59,908 bases of DNA from Neobacillus dielmonensis (GTDB lineage Bacteria; Bacillota; Bacilli; Bacillales; Cytobacillaceae), in assembly GCF_000612665.1 (NCBI RefSeq), contig NZ_HG942021.1:1-59908 (forward strand). The letters are read 5' to 3'. Within the stretch, counting starts at the first letter, position 1, and every line of letters begins with the position of its first letter. The notes under the pieces are model-generated. The model saw nothing but the letters and a program-made list of their open reading frames with translations, ran no database searches and was not told the DNA's origin. This document shows positions 46,575 to 55,141 of this stretch, one piece after another. Made by a program: the position numbers and the translations under genes.

Positions 46575-47519
46575 ATGATCGAAATAGAAAAACCAAAAAT
46601 CGAAACGGTTGAGATCAGCGATGATGCCAAGTACGGTAAGTTCGTAGTAGAGCCGCTTGAGCGTGGATATGGTACCACTTTGGGTAACTCCTTACGTCGT
46701 ATCCTATTATCTTCACTCCCAGGTGCCGCTGTTACCGCGATTCAGGTCGATGGGGTACTTCATGAGTTCTCAACAATTGAAGGTGTTGTAGAAGACGTAA
46801 CATCCATCATACTAAACATTAAAAAAATCGCTTTAAAGATATACTCTGATGAAGAGAAGACTCTTGAAATCGATGTTCAAGGTGAAGGACCTGTTACAGC
46901 TGGTAATATTACTCATGATAGTGACGTAGAAATATTGAATCCTGATCTTCATATCGCAACGTTAGCAGCAAATGGACATCTTCACATGCGTTTAACAGCT
47001 AAACGCGGTAGAGGATATACACCTGCGGATCAAAACAAGCGCGAGGATCAGCCTATTGGTGTCATTCCGATTGATTCAATTTATACGCCAGTTTCTCGTG
47101 TATCTTACCAAGTTGAAAATACTCGTGTGGGTCAATTAGCCAACTTTGATAAACTGACATTAGACGTTTGGACAGATGGCAGCACTGGCCCTAAAGAAGC
47201 AATTGCACTTGGTTCGAAAATCTTAACTGAGCATTTGAATATCTTTGTCGGATTAACTGATGAAGCTCAGAATGCTGAAATTATGATTGAAAAAGAAGAG
47301 GATCAAAAAGAAAAGGTTCTAGAAATGACAATTGAAGAACTTGATCTTTCTGTTCGTTCTTATAACTGTCTAAAACGTGCAGGCATCAACACTGTTCAGG
47401 AATTAGCTAATAAAACTGAAGAAGATATGATGAAAGTACGTAACTTGGGCCGTAAATCACTCGAAGAAGTGAAGGCAAAACTAGAAGAGCTTGGATTAGG
47501 CTTACGGAAAGACGACTAG
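46575..47519 (+). CDS. rpoA: RNA polymerase alpha subunit
   Basis: The 314-residue protein has the N-terminal dimerisation domain ([23 protein letters not shown]) and the C-terminal DNA-binding domain ([29 protein letters not shown]). ATG 46575 gives [10 protein letters not shown] after AAGGAGGG; an in-frame TTG at 46557 lies before the ribosome site. The gene has a 168-nt upstream spacer with a stem-loop. Confidence 0.97.
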   Translation: MIEIEKPKIETVEISDDAKYGKFVVEPLERGYGTTLGNSLRRILLSSLPGAAVTAIQVDGVLHEFSTIEGVVEDVTSIILNIKKIALKIYSDEEKTLEIDVQGEGPVTAGNITHDSDVEILNPDLHIATLAANGHLHMRLTAKRGRGYTPADQNKREDQPIGVIPIDSIYTPVSRVSYQVENTRVGQLANFDKLTLDVWTDGSTGPKEAIALGSKILTEHLNIFVGLTDEAQNAEIMIEKEEDQKEKVLEMTIEELDLSVRSYNCLKRAGINTVQELANKTEEDMMKVRNLGRKSLEEVKAKLEELGLGLRKDD

Positions 47520-47945
<426 letters not shown>

Positions 47946-47961
47946 TAACTTGGACAGACAA

Positions 47962-48010
47962 CAAGGGTACTGGACAGTTTTGTTACAAGAACTTGTTCTC
48001 TGCCCTTTTT
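47962..48010 (+). terminator. Probable terminator of the alpha operon
   Basis: CAAGGG (47962-47967) pairs with CCCTTTT around a 35-nt interior that has its own short CAAGAACTTG hairpin, then TTTT. A second one (48229-48264) follows. Between them (48011-48228) I find no gene. Confidence 0.55.
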
Positions 48011-48228
48011 CTGTAGGTATGGTCTCGGAACAGCCAAAAAGAGCGTTATGATGAGCGTAACTCCACAGGGAAGGAGAAACTTTTGAAAGATAAAACAGGT
48101 AGCTTTGTCTTTTTGAGTTTAGCATTTACTGAGAGATCCCTGGTTGAGCGTAAATGTTTTGCGTCTCGTCTAGCTTATGCACCTCTCCCAATTATATATT
48201 GCAAGTATTGCATGTTGTTGAGTTAATC

Positions 48229-48264
48229 AAGCACTGCCCTGGGATGAGGTGCAGGCTTTTTTTG
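48229..48264 (+). terminator. Intrinsic terminator upstream of ecfA1
   Basis: AGC-A-CTGC pairs with GCAG-GCT (one bulge) followed by TTTTTTTT. It lies 56 nt before the ecfA1 ATG. Either it ends a leader for ecfA1 (attenuator) or it is a second stop for the alpha operon. Confidence 0.75.
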
Positions 48265-48320
48265 TATTTAACGGTAAGTAGAGAAGAGCTGAGGTATAGG
48301 ACAGGGAGGGAATCGCCGCA

Positions 48321-49160
48321 ATGAAACAGCCGATTGTGTCTTTAAAGGAAGTGTCCTTTCAATATGATGAACAAGACAGAATGGCGCTCAAGTCTGTCTC
48401 CTTTGATATTTACGAGGGAGAATGGCTAGCGATTGTAGGCCATAACGGTTCTGGAAAGTCAACCATGGCCAAGCTGCTAAACGGATTGCAATTTCCGCAG
48501 CAGGGAGAAATCGTGGTTTCAGGTACCAAGCTGAACGAAGAGACTATTTGGGAAATCCGCCGTAAAATCGGCATGGTCTTCCAAAACCCAGATAATCAGT
48601 TTGTGGGTACAACCGTTCAAGATGATGTGGCTTTTGGTTTAGAAAACATGGGGATTCCAAGAGAAGAAATGGTGGAACGGGTAAAAGATGCCTTGAAAAA
48701 GGTTAAAATGGAGGCGTTTCTAGATCAAGAGCCCCACCATCTGTCTGGAGGCCAAAAGCAAAGGGTGGCCATTGCTGGAGTACTCGCGTTAAGGCCAGCC
48801 ATTATTATTCTAGACGAAGCAACATCGATGCTTGACCCGAGAGGCAGGGAGGAAGTACTGGAGACGGTAAGGGCCTTACAGGATGAAAAATTGTTGACAG
48901 TCATTTCGATCACTCATGATTTGGAAGAAGCAGCTAAAGCCGATCGAATGATTGTCATGAACAAGGGAGAAGTCTATCGGCAAGGCATTCCTGCAGAGAT
49001 TTTCTCCATGGAAGAGGAACTCATTCAATTAGGCTTGGACATTCCTTTCTCTGTTAAGATGGGCCAAGCCCTCAGACTGCAGGGGGTCAATTTACCAAAC
49101 CGGTATTTATCGGAGGAAGAGTTGGTGACAGAGATATGGACATCTCACTCGAAAAGGTAG
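48321..49160 (+). CDS. ecfA1: ECF transporter ATPase EcfA1
   Basis: One of the two ATPases of an energy-coupling-factor vitamin/nickel-cobalt-type uptake system. The 279-residue protein has Walker [11 protein letters not shown]-loop FQNPDNQF, signature [13 protein letters not shown] and Walker [13 protein letters not shown]. It overlaps ecfA2 by 25 nt. The solo S components that choose the substrate are not in the window, so the substrate is unknown. Confidence 0.95.
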   Translation: MKQPIVSLKEVSFQYDEQDRMALKSVSFDIYEGEWLAIVGHNGSGKSTMAKLLNGLQFPQQGEIVVSGTKLNEETIWEIRRKIGMVFQNPDNQFVGTTVQDDVAFGLENMGIPREEMVERVKDALKKVKMEAFLDQEPHHLSGGQKQRVAIAGVLALRPAIIILDEATSMLDPRGREEVLETVRALQDEKLLTVISITHDLEEAAKADRMIVMNKGEVYRQGIPAEIFSMEEELIQLGLDIPFSVKMGQALRLQGVNLPNRYLSEEELVTEIWTSHSKR

Positions 49161-50005
49161 AATATCGCTATCAGGCGGGCACACCATTTGAACGCCTGGC
49201 GATTTCCGATGTATCGATTAACATTCCATCCGGGACTTATTTGGCACTAATTGGTCATACCGGCTCCGGCAAATCAACGGTTTTGCAACATTTAAATGCA
49301 CTCCTGCAGCCAACTGAGGGTATGGTCAAGATTGGTGAATATGAAATTAAAGCCCATCAGAAGAATAAAAACCTGAAACCGGTCCGCAAACGGGTTGGAA
49401 TTGTGTTCCAGTTTCCGGAACACCAGCTGTTTGAAGAAACCGTTGAAAAGGATATTATGTTTGGTCCGATGAATTTTGGCGTCTCTGAGTCTGAAGCAAG
49501 AGAACGGGCCAGAATAGCGTTGAACCAAGTAGGACTTGGGAAAGAAATTCTAGAAAAATCACCATTTGACCTGTCAGGCGGCCAAATGCGACGTGTGGCC
49601 ATTGCCGGTGTATTGGCGATGGACCCCGATGTCATTGTTCTGGATGAGCCTACAGCAGGGCTTGATCCTCGCGGCCGCAAGGAGATTATGGACATGTTTT
49701 ATTCGCTTCATAAGCAACGGCAGCTCTCCACGATATTGGTGACACACAGTATGGAAGATGCGGCACGGTACGCAGATCAAATCGTCATTATGCAGCAGGG
49801 CAGGGTCGCCAAACAAGGCACTCCTGAAGAGATCTTTTCCTCACCAGAAGAACTTATGCAAATGGGATTGGATGTTCCAGAAGTGGTACGGTTTCAATTG
49901 AGCCTTGAGAAAAAGATTGGCAGAAAGCTGGGCAAGATTTGCCTGTCTATCGACGAACTGGCGGCAGTTGTGGCAGATATGGTGAGCGGAGGTGTCCGCC
50001 CATGA
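49136..50005 (+). CDS. ecfA2: ECF transporter ATPase EcfA2
   Basis: Second ATPase, 289 residues, with Walker [11 protein letters not shown]-loop FQFPEHQLF, signature [13 protein letters not shown] and Walker [13 protein letters not shown]. It forms a heterodimer with EcfA1. Its ATG (49136) lies inside ecfA1, and its stop overlaps the ecfT start (ATGA), so all three are coupled. Confidence 0.95.
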   Translation: MDISLEKVEYRYQAGTPFERLAISDVSINIPSGTYLALIGHTGSGKSTVLQHLNALLQPTEGMVKIGEYEIKAHQKNKNLKPVRKRVGIVFQFPEHQLFEETVEKDIMFGPMNFGVSESEARERARIALNQVGLGKEILEKSPFDLSGGQMRRVAIAGVLAMDPDVIVLDEPTAGLDPRGRKEIMDMFYSLHKQRQLSTILVTHSMEDAARYADQIVIMQQGRVAKQGTPEEIFSSPEELMQMGLDVPEVVRFQLSLEKKIGRKLGKICLSIDELAAVVADMVSGGVRP

Positions 50006-50799
50006 TGGAAAAAATGATTTTTGGCCGGTATGTGCCAGCCGATTCCTTGATTCATAAAATGGACCCTCGGTCGAAATTGATTATTATTTTCCTTTTTGTA
50101 TGCATTATCTTTTTAGCAAATAACTGGATCACCTATGTGCTTATTGGTATTTATACTTTTTTCTTATTGGGATTATCAAAGGTGCCGGCCAAGTTTTTAT
50201 ACGGCGGCCTTAAACCTGTTATATGGCTGGTTTTATTAACCTTTATCATGCAGTTATTTTTCACAAAAGAAGGCAGTGTTGTGTTTACGTGGGGACCTGT
50301 CAAAATTTATGAGGAAGGAATCAAAATGGGGGTATTCATCTCCTTACGGTTTTTCTTCTTGATCTTGATTACGTCACTATTAACGTTAACGACAACTCCT
50401 ATTGAAATTACTGATGGTTTGGAAGCACTGCTGAACCCATTGAAAAAGGTTCGTTTTCCTGTTCATGAAATGGCGTTAATGATGTCTATTTCGTTAAGGT
50501 TTATTCCCACGCTGATGCAGGAAACAGACAAAATCATGAAGGCGCAGACAGCCCGGGGAGTGGAATTTGCCAGCGGTCCGTTTAAAGAACGGATCAAAGC
50601 GGTTATTCCATTATTAATTCCGCTGTTTGTCAGTTCGTTTAAGCGTGCCGAGGAGCTCGCAATCGCGATGGAGGCAAGAGGCTACCGCGGCGGAGAAGGA
50701 CGGACGAAATACCGGCTCTTAAGCTGGGGTGCTGTAGATACGATCCAGATTTTAATTCTGGTCGTTTTAACCGTACTACTCATTCTATTTAGATCATAA
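50002..50799 (+). CDS. ecfT: ECF transporter transmembrane protein EcfT
   Basis: The 265-residue scaffold protein binds both ATPases and an S component. It has about five membrane spans and the two coupling-helix motifs ending in A-R-G: KAQTARGVEF and AMEARGYRG. ATG 50002 is 9 nt from GGAGG; the in-frame extension upstream would translate the ecfA2 end out of frame and is not real. Confidence 0.94.
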   Translation: MMEKMIFGRYVPADSLIHKMDPRSKLIIIFLFVCIIFLANNWITYVLIGIYTFFLLGLSKVPAKFLYGGLKPVIWLVLLTFIMQLFFTKEGSVVFTWGPVKIYEEGIKMGVFISLRFFFLILITSLLTLTTTPIEITDGLEALLNPLKKVRFPVHEMALMMSISLRFIPTLMQETDKIMKAQTARGVEFASGPFKERIKAVIPLLIPLFVSSFKRAEELAIAMEARGYRGGEGRTKYRLLSWGAVDTIQILILVVLTVLLILFRS

Positions 50800-50811
50800 A
50801 GAGGTAGGCCC

Positions 50812-51549
50812 ATGCAAAGATTCAAGGGAATTATCACCTATGATGGCACTGGTTTTTCTGGGTACCAAGTTCAGCCGAAAAAACGAACGGTACAAGCTGA
50901 ACTGGAAACCATGTTAACCAAAATTCATAAGGGGCAAGCGGTCAAGGTAACAGCGTCCGGCAGAACGGATGCTGGAGTACATGCTAAGGGGCAGGTCATT
51001 CATTTTGACTCTCCGCTGTCCATCCCTCCGGAAAAATGGGAAATAGCGATGAATTCCTTGCTTCCCGAGGATATAGCCGTACTGTCCATCGAGGCAGCCA
51101 GCCCATCATTTCACGCCCGCTTTGATGCAGAAGGAAAAGAATATCGCTACCAACTGCTTTTATCTGGCAAGCGCGATCCGTTTCTGCGCAGCTATGCTTA
51201 TCAATACCGGTATCCCTTGGATATAGAAGCTATGAAGCAAGCGTCCGCTTTCTTTTTGGGGACCCATGATTTTACCAGCTTTTGTTCCGCAAAGACAGAG
51301 GTGGAAGACAAAATCCGGACCATTGAAACGATTGATTTTTCCTTGGATAAGGATTTACTGACATTACGTTTTGTGGGCAATGGATTTTTATATAATATGG
51401 TAAGGATCTTGGTGGGAACGTTGCTGGAGGTCGGAGCAGGAGAATTGAACCCCCAGGACATCCCTGCGATCTTGCAAAAAAAAGACCGCCGTTTTGCCGG
51501 AAAGACTGCCCCAGCTCATGGGTTGTATCTGTGGCGGGTGTTTTACTAA
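50812..51549 (+). CDS. truA: tRNA pseudouridine(38-40) synthase TruA
   Basis: TruA converts uridines 38-40 of the anticodon stem to pseudouridine. The 245-residue protein has the catalytic-aspartate motif ASGRTDAGVHAKGQ and the RFVGNGFLYNMVR segment. 12 nt after ecfT. Gene order ecfA1-ecfA2-ecfT-truA-rplM is normal for Bacillaceae. Confidence 0.96.
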   Translation: MQRFKGIITYDGTGFSGYQVQPKKRTVQAELETMLTKIHKGQAVKVTASGRTDAGVHAKGQVIHFDSPLSIPPEKWEIAMNSLLPEDIAVLSIEAASPSFHARFDAEGKEYRYQLLLSGKRDPFLRSYAYQYRYPLDIEAMKQASAFFLGTHDFTSFCSAKTEVEDKIRTIETIDFSLDKDLLTLRFVGNGFLYNMVRILVGTLLEVGAGELNPQDIPAILQKKDRRFAGKTAPAHGLYLWRVFY

Positions 51550-51573
51550 CGATTATTTGGAAAATATATACAA

Positions 51574-51676
51574 ACTTTGTAGAATAACCTGTCTACTTTG
51601 TAGAATAACCAATGGATTTGTTGAATTCGACAGGTGTTTTGTAGAATCCAGGCCTACTTTTGTAAAATTCGCAGTG
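51574..51676. repeat. Degenerate 21-bp tandem repeats downstream of truA
   Basis: About five units of the form ACTTTGTAGAATAACCTGTCT. Units 1 and 2 (51574-51594 and 51595-51615) share ACTTTGTAGAATAACC exactly; later units (ATTTGTTGAATTCGACAGGTG, TTTTGTAGAATCCAGGCCT, ACTTTTGTAAAATTCGCAGTG) are decayed. It has no open reading frame and no terminator shape. The rest of 51550-51731 shows nothing else recognisable. Confidence 0.75.
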
Positions 51677-51731
51677 AATCACTAATTATAAGCTAAAAAT
51701 GAAAAACAACTGTCCCTGGTGTAACATCTTC

Positions 51732-51760
51732 TTGACAATGTGACCTATAGGTTTTATTAT
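51732..51760 (+). promoter_or_regulatory. Sigma-A promoter of rplM-rpsI
   Basis: A perfect TTGACA (51732-51737), 17 bp, TATTAT (51755-51760). Transcription from about 51767 gives a 180-nt leader. Confidence 0.8.
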
Positions 51761-51766
51761 ATTATA

Positions 51767-51950
51767 TGTGTGTGTTTTAAATCCCACGATAAAGCCCCGG
51801 AAAGTCTTCATCGTGATTAAACATATTTGAAGTGAAATCAACGCACAAGGGCATAGGCATTCATTCCCCGGAACAGGTTTGAAACGACCTAAAGCTTTGA
51901 AGGTGCGAAACTAATAATCTTTACGGATTTAAAATTTAGGAGGGTAACTC
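51767..51950 (+). promoter_or_regulatory. L13 leader RNA
   Basis: CACGAT (51785-51790) pairs with ATCGTG (51810-51815) around GCCCCGGAAAGTCTTC, a hairpin in the 5' part of the leader. The segment ATTCCCCGGAACAGGTTTGAAACGACC lies further on (split arms GGTTTG/CGACC). Position and size fit the L13-leader family known in Firmicutes; I identify it by position and partial motif only. Confidence 0.55.
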
Positions 51951-52388
51951 ATGCGTTCAACATTTATGGCTAATGCCAATAATATCGAGCGTAAATGGTA
52001 TGTAATTGATGCTGAGGGCAAAACTCTTGGTCGTCTTGCTTCTGAAGTAGCATCCATTTTGCGCGGTAAGAACAAACCAACTTTTACACCACATGTTGAT
52101 ACTGGTGATCATGTAATCATTCTTAATGCATCTAAAGTAGAACTAACTGGTAAAAAATTAACTGACAAAATCTACTACCGTCACAGCTTACATCCAGGCG
52201 GTTTAAAACAAAGAACAGCTCTTGAAATGCGTACGAACTACGCTGAGAAAATGATTGAGCTTGCTGTTAAAGGCATGCTTCCAAAGAATTCTCTTGGTCG
52301 TCAACAGTTCAAAAAATTACACGTGTATGCTGGCGCAGAGCATCCACATCAAGCACAAAAACCTGAAGTTTACGAACTTCGCGGTTAA
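51951..52388 (+). CDS. rplM: 50S ribosomal protein L13
   Basis: The 145-residue early-assembly protein. It contains [26 protein letters not shown] and [21 protein letters not shown]. The Bacillus-type start [11 protein letters not shown] (with internal ATG) matches the family. It makes a two-gene operon with rpsI. Confidence 0.97.
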   Translation: MRSTFMANANNIERKWYVIDAEGKTLGRLASEVASILRGKNKPTFTPHVDTGDHVIILNASKVELTGKKLTDKIYYRHSLHPGGLKQRTALEMRTNYAEKMIELAVKGMLPKNSLGRQQFKKLHVYAGAEHPHQAQKPEVYELRG

Positions 52389-52407
52389 TTAAGAGGAGGG
52401 AATTAAC

Positions 52408-52800
52408 TTGGCACAAGTTCAATACATTGGTACTGGCCGTCGTAAGAGCTCTGTCGCACGTGTGCGCTTAGTTCCAGGTACAGGCAAAATTGTTATTAAT
52501 GGTCGTGACATTGAAGAATATATTCCATTCGAAGCTTTACGCGTTGTTGTAAGACAACCTCTAGTTGCTACTGAAACTGTTGGCAGCTACGATGTTCTTG
52601 TAAACGTAAGCGGCGGTGGTTACACTGGTCAAGCTGGCGCAATCCGTCATGGTGTTGCTCGTGCATTATTACAAGCTGACCCAGAATACCGTCCAACATT
52701 AAAGCGCGCTGGTCTATTAACTCGTGACCCACGTATGAAAGAACGTAAGAAGTACGGTCTTAAAGGCGCTCGTCGTGCACCTCAGTTCTCAAAACGTTAA
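52408..52800 (+). CDS. rpsI: 30S ribosomal protein S9
   Basis: The 130-residue 30S head protein whose C-terminal tail ([17 protein letters not shown]) reaches the P-site tRNA. TTG start at 52408 after GAGGAGGG gives [13 protein letters not shown]. In B. subtilis ybaJ/ybaK follow; here synteny stops at the next terminator. Confidence 0.97.
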   Translation: MAQVQYIGTGRRKSSVARVRLVPGTGKIVINGRDIEEYIPFEALRVVVRQPLVATETVGSYDVLVNVSGGGYTGQAGAIRHGVARALLQADPEYRPTLKRAGLLTRDPRMKERKKYGLKGARRAPQFSKR

Positions 52801-52813
52801 TTATTACGTTTCG

Positions 52814-52850
52814 AAGGCTCTCAAACCTTGTTGTTTGGGAGCCTTTTTTA
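52814..52850 (+). terminator. Intrinsic terminator after rpsI
   Basis: AAGGCTCTCAAAC (52814-52826) pairs with GTTTGGGAGCCTT (52833-52845; one G-U), followed by TTTTT. It marks the end of the syntenic core region. Confidence 0.92.
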
Positions 52851-52915
52851 TTATATGATGATTTATGATATAAATAGCTCATGTAAAGAAGTCAAAATAT
52901 CCCCCATTCCTCCTA

Positions 52916-52940
52916 CATCCGTACCGATAAAAAACGGATG
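52916..52940. promoter_or_regulatory. Inverted repeat upstream of the ftsZ paralog
   Basis: CATCCGT and ACGGATG form a perfect 7-bp inverted repeat around ACCGATAAAAA, about 90 bp before the TTG start. It could be an operator or an RNA hairpin. No strong sigma-A promoter is visible nearby. Confidence 0.45.
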
Positions 52941-53031
52941 ATAATTTCGAATAATATAAGGAATTCTTTGTAGTACGAGCATTTTTAGACTGAATATTTA
53001 GACAAATGGTTAAATGAGGAGGAGCACCCAA

Positions 53032-54174
53032 TTGAATTTTTTCGATACAAATATAGATCAATACGCTGCCATTAAGGTTATAGGTGTTGGTGGCGGGGGA
53101 AACAACGCCGTAAACCGAATGATTGAAGCCGGAGTTGACGGAGTAGAATTTATCGCGGCTAATACAGATGCACAAGCCCTTAAACAATCAAGGGCGGAAA
53201 TCAAAATGCAAATCGGCGCTACGTTAACAAGAGGTTTAGGGGCAGGTGCAAATCCGGAAATAGGAAAAAGGGCAGTAGAAGAAAGTAAACGGCAAATTGA
53301 AGAAGTACTTACGGGAGCAGACATGGTTTTCGTTACAGCCGGTATGGGCGGAGGCACAGGAACAGGCGCCGCACCTGCCATTGCCAAAATCGCCCGTAAT
53401 ATTGGCGCCTTAACCATTGGGGTTGTCACGCGTCCGTTTAAATTCGAGGGACATAAGCGTGCGGCAAATGCGCTAAAGGGAATTAACGATATGAGAGAGG
53501 CCGTCGACACTTTAATTATTATTCCAAATGATCGTCTGTTAGATATTGTTGATAAAAAAACGCCAATGGTCCAAGCCTTCCATGAAGCAGATAATGTGCT
53601 GAGACAAGGTGTTCAGGGTATTTCTGATTTGATTGCTGTTCCAGGCTTAATTAACCTTGATTTTGCCGATGTGAAAACGGTTATGTCCCATAAAGGAACA
53701 GCCCTTATGGGTATTGGTGTGGCAAAAGGTGATAATCGTGCAGTTGAAGCTGCCAAGAAAGCCTTAAATAGTCCTTTATTAGAAACTTCCATTACTGGAG
53801 CACAAGGCGTGATTATGAATATAACCGGAGGACGCAATTTAAGTTTATTCGAGGTACAGGAGGCAGCTGAAATCGTTTCTTCCGCATGTCATGAGGATTT
53901 AAATATGATTTTTGGTTCGGTTATTAATGAAAACTTAAAAGAGGAAATCATAGTAACGGTCATTGCCACAGGATTCAATGAGCAAGAGGCTGCTCTATCG
54001 CAATCTCCTTCTGAGCAGTCAAAGGAAGGGATGTCTGAACCGAAGGAACAGCATACACATGATGAACGGGTAATCCAAAGAGAACGGGTTCCAAACCATG
54101 ACCGGAATTCACCGCAACCAGAAGAACCTATTGATATACCAGCGTTTTTACGTCGAAGAAGAAGAGAACTCTAG
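53032..54174 (+). CDS. FtsZ-family cell-division GTPase outside the dcw cluster
   Basis: The 380-residue protein is complete: nucleotide-binding GVGGGGNN (residues 18-25), tubulin signature GGGTGTG (107-113 region) and T7 synergy loop N208-L-D210-F-A-D213 for GTP hydrolysis. A ~45-residue hydrophilic linker and a C-terminal peptide [15 protein letters not shown] follow, the peptide matching the FtsA/SepF/EzrA-binding tail. TTG 53032 is chosen (AGGAGG 9 nt upstream); an ATG at 53014 lies in the ribosome site. It differs from B. subtilis FtsZ, as I remember it, in the stretch [18 protein letters not shown]. It sits alone with its own terminator and without ftsA. Probably a second FtsZ; it could also be the only one, relocated. 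Confidence 0.93.
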   Translation: MNFFDTNIDQYAAIKVIGVGGGGNNAVNRMIEAGVDGVEFIAANTDAQALKQSRAEIKMQIGATLTRGLGAGANPEIGKRAVEESKRQIEEVLTGADMVFVTAGMGGGTGTGAAPAIAKIARNIGALTIGVVTRPFKFEGHKRAANALKGINDMREAVDTLIIIPNDRLLDIVDKKTPMVQAFHEADNVLRQGVQGISDLIAVPGLINLDFADVKTVMSHKGTALMGIGVAKGDNRAVEAAKKALNSPLLETSITGAQGVIMNITGGRNLSLFEVQEAAEIVSSACHEDLNMIFGSVINENLKEEIIVTVIATGFNEQEAALSQSPSEQSKEGMSEPKEQHTHDERVIQRERVPNHDRNSPQPEEPIDIPAFLRRRRREL

Positions 54175-54193
54175 TTATAAGACTGATGTACCA

Positions 54194-54230
54194 TAGGCTC
54201 CCAATCCTTTTTGATTTGGGGGCTTTTTTT
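54194..54230 (+). terminator. Intrinsic terminator after the ftsZ paralog
   Basis: GGCTCCCAATC pairs with GATTTGGGGGCT (minor mismatches), followed by TTTTTTT. With the rpsI terminator upstream it isolates this gene as a single-gene unit. Confidence 0.8.
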
Positions 54231-54375
54231 GATTCCATAAACAAATGTAAGAAATTAATTTAGCGGCTAGATGTATTTCAACTATTACCTACTTGAACAG
54301 TCAGTTTCATATTGATAATGGTGAAGTTCTTGGTTGTTATGCCTCGTTACAACATTGCTCCTAATTATCCAAGCT

Positions 54376-54510
54376 GTGCACTAACCTGCTTCCCGGTCGT
54401 TAGGGGTTGCTCCAAACTCTCCAATCGGCCTGTTGAACTGACCCGCGGTCGTTAGGAATCGCTCTCTTACCCACTAGGGTGTGCATTAATCTGTTATTTG
54501 GTGCTTAACG
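54376..54510. repeat. Three degenerate ~52-bp tandem repeats
   Basis: Copies begin at 54376 (GTGCACTAACCTGCTTCC), about 54428 and 54481 (GTGCATTAATCTGTTATT), offsets 52 and 53 bp. Copies 1 and 2 share CGGTCGTTAGG; copies 1 and 3 share GTGCA-y-TAA-y-CTG. Differences are mostly transitions. The third copy covers the last codons and stop of the minus-strand response-regulator gene. The remaining 54231-54375 shows nothing recognisable. Confidence 0.65.
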
Positions 54511-55133
54511 GCATAGAGGGCGGCCTGTGTCCGGTCAGCAAGTTCAAGTTTGGCCAATAAATTGGATACATGTGTTTTAACTGTCTTCTCAGTAATGTAT
54601 AAGGATGAAGCAATTTCTTTATTGCTTTTTCCTTTGGCAATTTCCTTCAATACATCCAACTCGCGATTGGTTAATTCCTCTAACTGCTTTTTCTGGGGGT
54701 TACTCTTGCTAGAAAGATTGTTAAGCAAATGGGATGTAGCTTTAGGATGTAGCTGGTTTTCTCCCTTCATGATCTTTATAATCGAATGGACAAGCTCATC
54801 AGGCTGGATATCTTTTAATTGGAATCCCGAGGCACCGGCCTCAAGGGCGGGAATTACATGGCCCTGGTCAGAAAAACTCGTTAGTATCATGATTTTAATA
54901 GCAGGCTGTTCCTGTTTTATAGCTCGTGTTGCTTCAATCCCATCCATTTCTGGCATCACTAAATCCATTAGAATCAAATCGGGCTTTAACCGCATCGCCA
55001 AGTCCACAGCTTCTTTTCCATTTGCTGCTTCTCCAACAATATCTATGTCCTTTTGAGTCCGCAAAAAAAGCACAAGCCCTCTTCTAACAACATGATGGTC
55101 GTCCGCTATCAGTACTCGTATACTCATTTTCAT
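54486..55133 (-). CDS. NarL/LuxR-family response regulator
   Basis: The 215-residue protein has a receiver domain with acidic residues D11/D12, phosphoacceptor D57 and the conserved ILTSF and LKD motifs. A LuxR-type HTH follows (LTNRELDVLKEIAKGKSNKEIASSLYITEKTVKTHVSNLLAKL). Translation starts at MKMSIRV after AGGGGGAAT, 8 nt after the kinase gene. It acts with the adjacent GAF histidine kinase. The receiver resembles LiaR/DegU-type regulators, but the target genes are unknown. Its stop lies inside a tandem repeat. Confidence 0.9.
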   Translation of the reverse strand: MKMSIRVLIADDHHVVRRGLVLFLRTQKDIDIVGEAANGKEAVDLAMRLKPDLILMDLVMPEMDGIEATRAIKQEQPAIKIMILTSFSDQGHVIPALEAGASGFQLKDIQPDELVHSIIKIMKGENQLHPKATSHLLNNLSSKSNPQKKQLEELTNRELDVLKEIAKGKSNKEIASSLYITEKTVKTHVSNLLAKLELADRTQAALYAVKHQITD

Positions 55134-55141
55134 TATTCCCC

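Noticed and set aside
48086..48112. Hairpin AAAGATAAA/TTTGTCTTT in the rplQ-ecfA1 gap
   Set aside because: All but one pair are A-T or G-U; too weak to call a terminator or leader element.
52959..52995. Sigma-H-type promoter before the ftsZ paralog (AAGGAATT then GAAT)
   Set aside because: The GAAT is about 26 nt after the -35-like element instead of 11-12, and the correctly spaced position reads CATT.
53058..53510. 150-codon reading frame opposite the ftsZ paralog
   Set aside because: It mirrors the conserved GTPase codons, has low-complexity content and no ribosome site.
54550..55056. 168-codon plus-strand frame opposite the response regulator
   Set aside because: Antisense shadow of a clearly conserved receiver/HTH protein; no ribosome site.
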